Assembly (NCBI GenBank): GCA_015478675.1
Contig: JADMIH010000052.1
Span: 1 to 20,800 of the forward strand
Length of the DNA stretch: 20,800 bases
Direction of reading: 5' to 3'
Source of the DNA: Chloroflexota bacterium
Lineage (GTDB): Bacteria > Chloroflexota > Chloroflexia > QHBQ01 > JADMIH01
How positions within the stretch are numbered: position 1 is the stretch's first letter; the number at the start of each line of letters is the position of its first letter. Of the stretch, positions 1 through 6,634 are shown piece after piece. The position numbers were made by a program, and so were the translations under genes. A model generated the notes under the pieces. That model was not told the origin of the DNA, did no database searches, and was given only the letters and a program-made list of their open reading frames with translations.

Positions 1-50
1 GCCAGCGCGGGGTGAGCAGTGCCTGTGAACACCTGCAACCTGTTCGACAT
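1..50 (-). CDS. prs: Ribose-phosphate pyrophosphokinase (PRPP synthetase), 5' end only
   Basis: Reading the minus strand from the ATG at 50 gives MSNRLQVFTGTAHPAL, after which the window ends. The pattern matches the N-terminus of PRPP synthetases (a short beta strand, then G-T/N-A-x-P-x-L). The enzyme makes PRPP from ribose-5-phosphate and ATP for purine, pyrimidine, His and Trp synthesis. A good Shine-Dalgarno sequence (AAGGAG on the minus strand, positions 59-64) lies 8 nt before the ATG. The gene starts 30 nt after the glmU stop, and glmU-prs adjacency is well known in Gram-positive bacteria, so the two are probably co-transcribed. Only 16 codons are visible, so the identification rests on that short match plus the context. 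Confidence 0.82.
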   Translation of the reverse strand, partial: MSNRLQVFTGTAHPAL

Positions 51-80
51 AGCCACCTCTCCTTGCGAGTTGCTCACTCC

Positions 81-1520
81 TTACTCCTCGGTGCTGAGCA
101 ACTTGTTTATAACGCGAGCAGGAACGCCTGCTACTGTGGTTTGCGGCGGCACATCCTTGAGGACCACGCTCCCCGCGCCCGTAGTCGCGCCTTCACCGAT
201 CTCGATAGGTGCCCTTAGCATCGTACCTACGCCTATGAAAGCGTCTTTGCCTATGGTGGTAGGGTTCTTTTTCTCTCCATCGTAGTTGGCTGTCACTGCG
301 CCTGCGCCTATGTTGGCATTTTCTCCTACCTGCGCGTCACCAAGATAGGAGAAATGCCCGGCCTGTACCCCGCTTTCCAGCGTAGAGTTTTTCACCTCCA
401 CAAAGTTGCCGAGGTGGACGTCAGAGTTGACTTGAGTTCCGGGGCGTAGGTGGCTGTAGGGGCCAAGAGTTACGCGCTCTTCGAGAATACTTCCCTCTAC
501 CGTCGAGGAGATGATGCGGCAGCCCTCGCCCACGCGGGAGTCGATGATGTGGGCGTTGGGGCCAATCGTGCAGGCGGCGTCTATGTAGGTCTTGCCCTCC
601 AGGACTACTCCCGGGTAGATTACGGTGTCCGCGCCAATCTGCACGTCAACGCCCATGTAGACGCTATCGGGCATAAGCATAGTCACGCCCGCACCCATCC
701 ACTGCCGCCTGAGTCGGCTCTGCACAATGCTCTCGGCCTGAGAAAGCTGAATCTTGGTGTTTATCCCCATCGCCTCGTCCAGGCCGTCAAGGGTGTAAGT
801 GATAACAGGCGTCTGGACCCGCCGAGCAGCGGCGATTGTGGACGGCTGGGGCACATTGCCGCGTCCTTCACTAATAGCCATGCTGATAAGGTCGGTGAGG
901 TAATATTCGCCTTGAGCATTCAACTGAACATCGTTTAAGTGGGACCACAACCATCCAGACTGGAAGACGTAAACGCCGCTATTTACTTCTGAGATGGCGC
1001 GCTGCACGAGAGTAGCGGCACGCTCTTCGACCACTGCCAGCAAGTTCTGGTTTGCGTCGCGCACTACGCGCCCGTAACCGGAGGGATCGGAGGCGATGCA
1101 GGTGAGCATGGTGAGTTGCGCCCGCGATTGCCTATGCCTGGTGATGAGGGCGCTCAGGGTAGCTGTACGTAGCAGGGGGCAATCGCCATAGAGGATGAGA
1201 AGAGGTCCATCGTGTGAGCGCAGAAGCGGCTCGGCCATGAGGGCAGCGTGGCCTGTGCCCAGTTGCTCCGGCTGCACGACGTATTCAAGAGGCAGAGAGT
1301 TGTCGTGGCCGTAGCCGTCGCCGAGGGTCTGGCGTACCTGGTCAGCGCCATGTCCGACCACCATTATTGTATGCGAAGGGTTGAGAGGAACAAGGGCACG
1401 CAAGACATGGGCCGCTAGAGGAAGCCCCGCGAGGCGATGCAGCACTTTGGGTTGCCGCGAGGCCATTCTCTTGCCAAGACCCGCTGCTAAAACCACCACT
1501 GCAAGCGGTTGGCTCTCCAT
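81..1520 (-). CDS. glmU: Bifunctional GlmU: UDP-GlcNAc pyrophosphorylase / glucosamine-1-phosphate N-acetyltransferase
   Basis: This 479-aa protein is full length for the family. It acetylates glucosamine-1-phosphate and then couples it to UTP, giving UDP-GlcNAc for peptidoglycan and surface glycans in the cytoplasm. The uridyltransferase half shows LAAGLGKRM (residues 11-19), PKVLHRLAG, QLGTGHA (86-92) and YGD (111-113). The C-terminal half is a left-handed beta helix of hexapeptide repeats with LRPG, GNFVEVKNS, GHFSYLGD (the His is the counterpart of the catalytic His) and NYDG. The ATG at 1520 is well placed relative to the family N-terminus. It has no Shine-Dalgarno sequence, because the bases just upstream belong to an AT-rich repeat. 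prs follows 30 nt downstream. No key residue appears to be missing. Confidence 0.97.
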   Translation of the reverse strand: MESQPLAVVVLAAGLGKRMASRQPKVLHRLAGLPLAAHVLRALVPLNPSHTIMVVGHGADQVRQTLGDGYGHDNSLPLEYVVQPEQLGTGHAALMAEPLLRSHDGPLLILYGDCPLLRTATLSALITRHRQSRAQLTMLTCIASDPSGYGRVVRDANQNLLAVVEERAATLVQRAISEVNSGVYVFQSGWLWSHLNDVQLNAQGEYYLTDLISMAISEGRGNVPQPSTIAAARRVQTPVITYTLDGLDEAMGINTKIQLSQAESIVQSRLRRQWMGAGVTMLMPDSVYMGVDVQIGADTVIYPGVVLEGKTYIDAACTIGPNAHIIDSRVGEGCRIISSTVEGSILEERVTLGPYSHLRPGTQVNSDVHLGNFVEVKNSTLESGVQAGHFSYLGDAQVGENANIGAGAVTANYDGEKKNPTTIGKDAFIGVGTMLRAPIEIGEGATTGAGSVVLKDVPPQTTVAGVPARVINKLLSTEE

Positions 1521-1622
1521 AATCGTAATTCACAATTATGAATTATGAATTGACGAAACCGAATCGTAATTCATAATTGATAATTCATAATTCCGCGAAG
1601 CGGGAACAAATTGATAATTCAT
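1521..1622 (+). repeat. AT-rich heptamer repeat with GC hairpin (type R1), upstream of glmU
   Basis: This fills nearly the whole gap between the lipoprotein gene and glmU. It is built of 7-bp units in phase (TTATGAA, TTATGAA, TTGACGA, then TCATAAT, TGATAAT, TCATAAT) and ends in the GC-rich hairpin CCGCGAAGCGGG followed by another TTGATAATTCAT. Related copies lie at 3958-4028, 4209-4325 and, degenerate, about 9154-9200. It abuts the glmU start codon, so it also forms that gene's 5' untranslated region. Confidence 0.85.
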
Positions 1623-1636
1623 CAGGTAGCCGTATA

Positions 1637-2425
1637 CTAACGTAAAGCCAACCCAATGTCAAGCAGATCATCTGATGCGACACTTGTATCCTTCCAGGGA
1701 GGCGTGCACGTTGCTACCTTTATATTGTCGTTCCACTCTTGAGTAGCCCCGGTCAACTTCCAGGCGGAGCCGTCGCGCACAAGATGGTACGAGTAGCCTT
1801 CCGCACTGCCTGCTTTTCGATAGATGCTGGCTCTTATGGAGAGCGCGTCAGGGTTTGTAGGGTCGGCGGCTATCGCGCCCAACGTGAGGAAAAGTCCACC
1901 GTTCTCCACCTCGCCGCCATCTTCCAGCGCTCCTACGGCCTGGCTGAAGCCGATAGCGCTGTACTTACGGCTGTCATCTGAGGATTGGAGGGTGGAGATG
2001 AGGCTCTGAGGGAGAGGTTGGCCTTCGTTCGGGTCATCGAGGCGATCTCCCTGAGCGATGTAGGGGCTTATATAGACGTACGTTGCCACCTCGCCTTTGA
2101 GCAGCGCTTTTGCTACCTGGGCGTAGAGCGCTGCCTGTTCTTCCATGCCTATTCCTGCGGGCGGGGGTATAGCTGTAGATTCGGGTTGTGGTGTTATCTC
2201 TGCGAGTGGATAGCCCCCAGCCGGCCCTGGGGCGCTACCGGGCTCTTCTGTGAGGGTTGGGCCTACCGTTGCTCGCGGCGTGATAGTGACGGCAGGAGAA
2301 TGGGAGGTAAGGGTGGGGGCAGGAAGGGGAGCAGGCGAAGTGGCATCGCACGCAGCAAGCAAGAGCAGCCAGACCACCTGTATGGAAATGAGAAGCCCAC
2401 TTGCAGATCTAGAGCGGTTGAGCAT
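1637..2425 (-). CDS. Predicted lipoprotein of unknown function
   Basis: This is a 262-aa protein with a lipoprotein signal: basic N-terminus (RSRSAS), a hydrophobic core at about residues 11-25, and lipobox L-A-A-C with the lipidated Cys at 26. A Pro/Thr/Ser-rich linker (about 28-95) follows, as expected for a tether holding a domain off the membrane. The domain at about 96-262 has alternating strands and helices and ends near a GSAWKLTGATQEWND-like segment, which resembles the end of NTF2-like or DUF-type extracytoplasmic folds. I do not recognise the family. The ATG at 2425 is the natural start because the signal peptide begins there, but the Shine-Dalgarno is weak (GGAG at a long distance). 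It lies downstream of the DUF4388 gene (185-nt gap) and upstream of glmU on the same strand. No function is assigned. Confidence 0.8.
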   Translation of the reverse strand: MLNRSRSASGLLISIQVVWLLLLAACDATSPAPLPAPTLTSHSPAVTITPRATVGPTLTEEPGSAPGPAGGYPLAEITPQPESTAIPPPAGIGMEEQAALYAQVAKALLKGEVATYVYISPYIAQGDRLDDPNEGQPLPQSLISTLQSSDDSRKYSAIGFSQAVGALEDGGEVENGGLFLTLGAIAADPTNPDALSIRASIYRKAGSAEGYSYHLVRDGSAWKLTGATQEWNDNIKVATCTPPWKDTSVASDDLLDIGLALR

Positions 2426-2610
2426 GCCCTGAGCTCCAACCCTATGGGGTGCAAAAGTAAAGGCAGCAATGCGACGCTCGCATCACTACCTTATTCTACA
2501 ATAGCATAGCCTTCGGGTTCCATAGCGGAAGGACCACACCCCAATCCCTACCCACTGGTGGAGAGATGCTCTTATTCTCCTTTCACCATAGCGAGGTCCT
2601 ACCCCAAGCT

Positions 2611-3957
2611 TCAGGCCTCTACCTGGGTGGGTGGGGGCATAGTGAGCAGACCCTCCATTGCGTGGAACTCGTACATGCGCATGAGCGCGCGGTTGCTCTG
2701 GTCCATATGCTGGTAGAGAGCCTCGGTGAGACCCTTTCGGATTTCAGGGGGGAAGAGCTTGGAGAATTTATTGTTCTCGATGGCTATGAAGAGCTTGTAG
2801 AAGTCGAGCAAGGCTGTCGGATCTATCGGTAAATCCTGGTCTGTCAGGCGGATTTTGCCGATGTGCATGCGTACCTTGAGCTTATTCTCGCGTGCGAAGC
2901 GATTAAGCTCGTATTCGAACTCCATAGCTTTGCGCGAGTAGCCGTACATGACGAGCTTGATATAGATAGCCTCGGCTGTGTACTTGAAAAGCTCCATAAC
3001 ACGAGGCTTATCGGGCGGTACCGGAGTGATCAGGCCAAGCTGAGTCAGACCGTGCAGCAGTTTGGCGGTATCAAACTGAGTGCGCGAACGTTTGCGAGCA
3101 ATGGTCGCCACATCACTCACACCATCAACGAGCACAAGCACCTCGCGTGCTTCGTCGGAGAGTGGACCCGTAACGGGGCGCGGCAAACGGCGGAAAGCCA
3201 TGAGCACGGAAGGAATGACGGGCGAGATACGTATCCACTCGTCTACGCGCCGGGTGCCTTCGATAATCAGCTTCTCGGCGCTCACCGACACAGGAATGCC
3301 GTCGGCTTTGACCAGCAAATCGCCCTGGAAGGTAAAGCGGCAGTTACGCCAGAGGAAAAGGGTGTAGATGGTGGACTCCATCATCTGCTCTTCGCACCAA
3401 TCAAGCTCACCCTGGGTAACTAGCCTGTATCTAAGGAGAATGTGCGCCGGGTCGGGGCCGCTCTTGGTAACAGCCACATTGCTGTAATCTGGCGGCACAA
3501 AAGCCTCAAGATCATCGAAGTCTCCCATATCGGGGTCAGTCAAGCGCATATCTGCGGATGCGAGATCGCCGGAAGAAAGAGAGCGGCGCATAAGGCCGTT
3601 GCCGTTGCCGTTGCTGCTGGCTGCTCCGACAGCTACCTGGGCAGCATCGGGAGCCAGGTGCTCGGCCTCCGTCAGGCCTAGCGCCTTTTTCCAGCTGGAG
3701 CCAACTGTCCTCTCAAGCTGCTGCGGCGTGAGGCGCCCCGCGTTAATGAGCAAGTCCACCACGCTCGGAAGACGTGTAGCAGCAGCTATGTAAGTAATGC
3801 GTCCTTGCTCGTAGCAGATGGTACGGGTATTCCAACCCTGTATAAGGGTCAATGTGCCTGTTTTTTGGGTGAACGAGAGAGTTTGCAAGAGATCGGACAG
3901 GCTAAAGCAGCCTATACGGCCTTGTAAATCAAAATCGTCTTTTTCGTGAGTATCCAT
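2611..3957 (-). CDS. DUF4388 (PatA N-terminal type) multidomain protein
   Basis: Predicted 448 aa, cytoplasmic (no TM or signal peptide). Residues about 8-100 match DUF4388: FDLQGRIGCFSLSDLLQTLS, then KTGTLTL, then the strand-turn QGRITYIAAA and LLINAGRLTPQQL. A low-complexity, Gly/Asn/Ser- and Asp-rich linker (about 105-165) follows. Residues 171-240 look like the second half of a DUF4388 unit (LLRYRLVTQGELDW, CRFTFQGD). Residues about 247-300 (DGVSDVATIARKR to LHGLTQLGLI) resemble a small winged helix, and 305-448 is a helical region I cannot assign. DUF4388 is known from PatA-like signalling proteins and gliding or polarity regulators, so a signalling role is inferred. The start is the ATG at 3957, because the longer frame only adds residues encoded by repeat DNA. 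The Shine-Dalgarno is poor (GCGGGAA just before the ATG, itself from the repeat). Confidence 0.83.
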   Translation of the reverse strand: MDTHEKDDFDLQGRIGCFSLSDLLQTLSFTQKTGTLTLIQGWNTRTICYEQGRITYIAAATRLPSVVDLLINAGRLTPQQLERTVGSSWKKALGLTEAEHLAPDAAQVAVGAASSNGNGNGLMRRSLSSGDLASADMRLTDPDMGDFDDLEAFVPPDYSNVAVTKSGPDPAHILLRYRLVTQGELDWCEEQMMESTIYTLFLWRNCRFTFQGDLLVKADGIPVSVSAEKLIIEGTRRVDEWIRISPVIPSVLMAFRRLPRPVTGPLSDEAREVLVLVDGVSDVATIARKRSRTQFDTAKLLHGLTQLGLITPVPPDKPRVMELFKYTAEAIYIKLVMYGYSRKAMEFEYELNRFARENKLKVRMHIGKIRLTDQDLPIDPTALLDFYKLFIAIENNKFSKLFPPEIRKGLTEALYQHMDQSNRALMRMYEFHAMEGLLTMPPPTQVEA

Positions 3958-4028
3958 TAGTTCCCGCTTCGCGGAATTATCAATTATCAATTACGATTTC
4001 GTCCCCCAATTGATAATTCATAATTACT
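3958..4028 (-). repeat. R1 repeat copy, immediately upstream of the DUF4388 gene
   Basis: On the minus strand this reads GGGGGACGAAATCGTAATTG, then two further ATAATT-type heptamers, then CCGCGAAGCGGG and ACTA directly before the ATG at 3957. The part at 3971-4028 recurs at 4209-4259 with one 7-bp unit missing, a clear case of copy-number variation of the heptamer within one locus. Confidence 0.85.
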
Positions 4029-4308
4029 GATACGGAAAGTTTACCATGCTCCATATATTGGCGGAACGGGACAAAGGTCCTAAAGAGGTATAGCCTTATA
4101 GGGCGAAAGGGCCTGATTTTGGTACTACAGAATCGCAGGACCGATTGCTGCATGGATGTTCCGACGCTGACGCTTGTCGCACGCAGGATAGCTTGGGGGC
4201 AATCGTTTGCGGAATTATCAATTACGATTTCGTCCCCCAATTGATAATTCATAATTACTAATTTATAATTCCGCGAAGCGGGGGATAATTCCGCGAAGCG
4301 GGGACTAC
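3958..4308. other. 351-bp divergent intergenic region with direct repeats around a 180-bp unique core
   Basis: This lies between the divergent DUF4388 (minus) and GT-C (plus) genes. Near-identical direct repeats (3971-4028 and 4209-4259) flank a unique segment at 4029-4208. The core holds no convincing ORF. On the minus strand a weak promoter-like TTCCGC, 17 bp, TAAACT (about 4037-4065) is visible. No clear plus-strand promoter was found for the GT-C gene. A 90-aa frame across the region merely translates the repeats at both ends. Confidence 0.7.
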
Positions 4309-4325
4309 TTGATAATTCATAATTC
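4209..4325 (+). repeat. R1 repeat cluster, three consecutive hairpin units before the GT-C gene
   Basis: This contains a minus-orientation R1 copy (4209-4259) followed by plus-orientation units: AATTCCGCGAAGCGGGG at about 4268-4284, again at about 4288-4303, and a diverged third copy (ATTCCGCCGAAGTGGG) at about 4322-4337 that runs into the coding sequence. It is the densest repeat cluster in the window and provides the 5' untranslated region and possibly the first codons of the next gene. Confidence 0.83.
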
Positions 4326-6519
4326 CGCCGAAGTGGGTGCCGAGTGGCGTGAGTTTGCGCGTTGGCCGCTCTACGCTATTCTGGCCTTCGCGCTCCTCCT
4401 ATTCGCTCTTGCCTACCAGACGCCTAATGGAAACGACCTGGTGGTTGACATAGGAGCGCAAGGCGATGAAGCGTTCCTCACCAACTTCTACTCCCCTGAG
4501 AACAACCCCGACAAAGCTCACCCCTATAACTATCGCTGGAGCCGGGACCTCTCCTTCTACACAGTGCCTGGGGTGGGCCGCAACGTAGCCCTCGACCTTA
4601 GCATAAGTATGGCGGGTCGCCCCGGTGATGCTCCGCCCGCAGTTATCACGGTTACCGTTAATGGACGTCAACTCGGAGTGCTACGCCCAACGGGTTATCC
4701 GCCCAACCCATCTCACTTGCAGATACCTGCGGCTTTCAACAACAAAGATAACCTGGTGGTAGGTCTGCAAAGCAATCCTTTCTCGCCCAGGGGGGATAAT
4801 CGCAGCCTTGGGGTGGTTGTTGACTCGATCAATATAGGGTCAACAGGGAGTGGGCCTGGGTTTGTGCGCCCACCTACCTATATAATCGCATGGCTGCTCT
4901 TATCTCTGCTGCTGGCGTTTCTCAGCTTGAGCCATATAAGGCTAAGTCGGCGCAGCACGTACGCCACGACACTGCTGCTGGCTCTGCTTTCTGCTATTAG
5001 CCTGGCTCTGGGACGCTACACACTTACCCTCTTTGTGGTGCAGTTAGGCGTGGTGATGATATGCGTATATCTTCTCGCTCTGGTAATGCAGCCATTCGCT
5101 ACCTGGACGTTGAGAAAGCTGAAGGCGTGGGGGCCGGAGAGCACGCCTGACATGCGCTGGCTGATGCTCATATACCTGCTGGCGTTCGCGATCAAGGCGG
5201 CGGGGATGATGCACCCGCAGTTCATACCCCTTGACCAGATATTTCGTGTACACGAGGTGCAGCAGCTGGTCAACAGCCCTCTGACTTTCTGGGATAAGTA
5301 CCAGCACGTCACCACCGCTGATGAGCGTGGCACGGCGCACGGCGAGCTACAACACTCGATGCTGGGGCAGTGGAACCTGGTGGTGCCTTTTCCCTACTCG
5401 CCCGTCGGCTACTTCATTCTGGCTCCTTTCGCCTGGATATGGCCCAACGGCAATGAAGATAAGCTGGTGACTGCCAGCAACACGATGTTGGCTGCGCTGT
5501 CGAGCACAGTAGTCTTCGCCCTCTACGTAATCGCCAAACGGGGCCTGAACAGCGGTCGTGCGGGCGTAATTGCAGGAGCAATCGCCAGCTTCGCGCCTAT
5601 TACTTATCTACACTTCTCAGACGGCGCATACCCTTACATATGGGCCGGTTGGATCACTGTTGTCTACTTGATGTTCGCAATTTGCCTGGCGAAGCAGGCC
5701 GCTAAACCGGGACCTTTCATCTGGCTGACGATGCTATCTGCCCTTACATTGTTGTCGCACACGGCCATCGTCTTCTTCGCGGTGATCTTTGTGGCGGCAG
5801 CTATGGCTGTTTACTGGCTGATGGGCAAAAGGGGCTTGTGGATAATGAGGGTAGGGTCCGGCGGGAAGATAACGCCTGCATTCTCACTGCGCCCACTGCT
5901 CCTCTCATTCCTGGCGGGGGGAGTGCTCTCGCTCGTCTACTACGGTGGCTACATCTGGCCTATATTGACTGTATCCCTGCCCGCCCTGGTGAAGAAAGCC
6001 GATACCACAGGGGTTGGGCTGGACCCAAGCCGACTGGGGCGGCCCCTCTTATCAGGCTTCTGGCCTCAAATTGAGCTGCACTTTACTACGTGGCCTGCCA
6101 TTCTCGCGCTAGTTGGCCTGGCGCTGTTTACTATGACGATTGTCAGGTCAGAGAGAGAAATACAAGCGGCAGGAGCGGCATGGCGCAACTCCTCTGCTCA
6201 AAATGAGGCGGGCGCGGACCGCCCGGCCATGCTCGTAACTCTCGTCTTTGTCTGGGCGTGGGCGATAACGTTTCTTATATTCAGCCTCATAGACCTGCGG
6301 GTGAACCTGTTGCAGCGCCACATGCTCTTTGCGCTGCCACTGCTGGCTCTGCTTGCCGGGTATACGCTGGCGAGATTGGACCGGCAGCGGGCAAAACGCT
6401 TCAAATACGCCTACGCTCCGGTGCTCGCCTTGCTCCTGATAGCCTATTTGTTCCTCGTAGGCTGGCAGATGTGGGCAGGCAGGGTACTTCACTATCTCTT
6501 ACCTCCAGGCTCAGGCTAA
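4309..6519 (+). CDS. GT-C-type polytopic membrane glycosyltransferase with exocytoplasmic N-terminal domain
   Basis: 736 aa. One TM segment at about 20-38 is followed by a roughly 150-residue soluble, beta-rich domain (45-188) containing TNFYSPE and YRWSRDLSFYTVPG. This pattern is familiar from Chloroflexota membrane glycosyltransferases, where a similar domain precedes the GT-C core. From about 190 onward there are roughly ten or more hydrophobic segments. The acidic/His loop after the early TM segments (FIPLDQIFRVHEVQQ, 305-319) is the best candidate for the GT-C first-loop active-site motif. The likely role is sugar transfer from a polyprenyl-phosphate donor at the outer face of the membrane; acceptor and donor are unknown. 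The start is uncertain: TTG at 4309 lies inside repeat DNA, and GTG at 4333 is an alternative giving 728 aa. Neither has a good Shine-Dalgarno. A PIG-V-type enzyme follows after 115 nt. Confidence 0.78.
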   Translation: MIIHNSAEVGAEWREFARWPLYAILAFALLLFALAYQTPNGNDLVVDIGAQGDEAFLTNFYSPENNPDKAHPYNYRWSRDLSFYTVPGVGRNVALDLSISMAGRPGDAPPAVITVTVNGRQLGVLRPTGYPPNPSHLQIPAAFNNKDNLVVGLQSNPFSPRGDNRSLGVVVDSINIGSTGSGPGFVRPPTYIIAWLLLSLLLAFLSLSHIRLSRRSTYATTLLLALLSAISLALGRYTLTLFVVQLGVVMICVYLLALVMQPFATWTLRKLKAWGPESTPDMRWLMLIYLLAFAIKAAGMMHPQFIPLDQIFRVHEVQQLVNSPLTFWDKYQHVTTADERGTAHGELQHSMLGQWNLVVPFPYSPVGYFILAPFAWIWPNGNEDKLVTASNTMLAALSSTVVFALYVIAKRGLNSGRAGVIAGAIASFAPITYLHFSDGAYPYIWAGWITVVYLMFAICLAKQAAKPGPFIWLTMLSALTLLSHTAIVFFAVIFVAAAMAVYWLMGKRGLWIMRVGSGGKITPAFSLRPLLLSFLAGGVLSLVYYGGYIWPILTVSLPALVKKADTTGVGLDPSRLGRPLLSGFWPQIELHFTTWPAILALVGLALFTMTIVRSEREIQAAGAAWRNSSAQNEAGADRPAMLVTLVFVWAWAITFLIFSLIDLRVNLLQRHMLFALPLLALLAGYTLARLDRQRAKRFKYAYAPVLALLLIAYLFLVGWQMWAGRVLHYLLPPGSG

Positions 6520-6618
6520 GGTTAGCAGGGGCTTGCAAGTAATGACATGGGACGAGTAGTGAGTTGCGTCAGGGCGGAAACCCGACCATAAAGATACGAA
6601 TGTCGGGACCGAGCCTTG

Positions 6619-6627
6619 TGTTATACT
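6619..6627 (+). promoter_or_regulatory. Extended -10 promoter for the PIG-V-type gene
   Basis: TGTTATACT gives a TG-n extended -10 with TATACT at 6622-6627 (5 of 6 to TATAAT). No -35 is visible, as is common for extended -10 promoters. It ends only 7 nt before the ATG at 6635, so the transcript would start at or next to the start codon. Confidence 0.5.
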
Positions 6628-6634
6628 AGGAACG

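Noticed and set aside
1985..2509. 174-aa plus-strand frame across the lipoprotein gene
   Set aside because: It is antisense to a gene with a clear lipoprotein signal; its composition (Arg/Gly/Ser-rich) is typical of shadow frames.
3980..4252. 90-aa minus-strand frame in the divergent intergenic region
   Set aside because: Both ends translate the R1 direct repeats (same MNYQLGDEIVIDN at start and end), with no ribosome-binding site or family pattern.
1521..4340. CRISPR array in the AT-rich repeats
   Set aside because: Units are 7 bp, in tandem or mixed orientation, with no regular spacers and no cas genes nearby.
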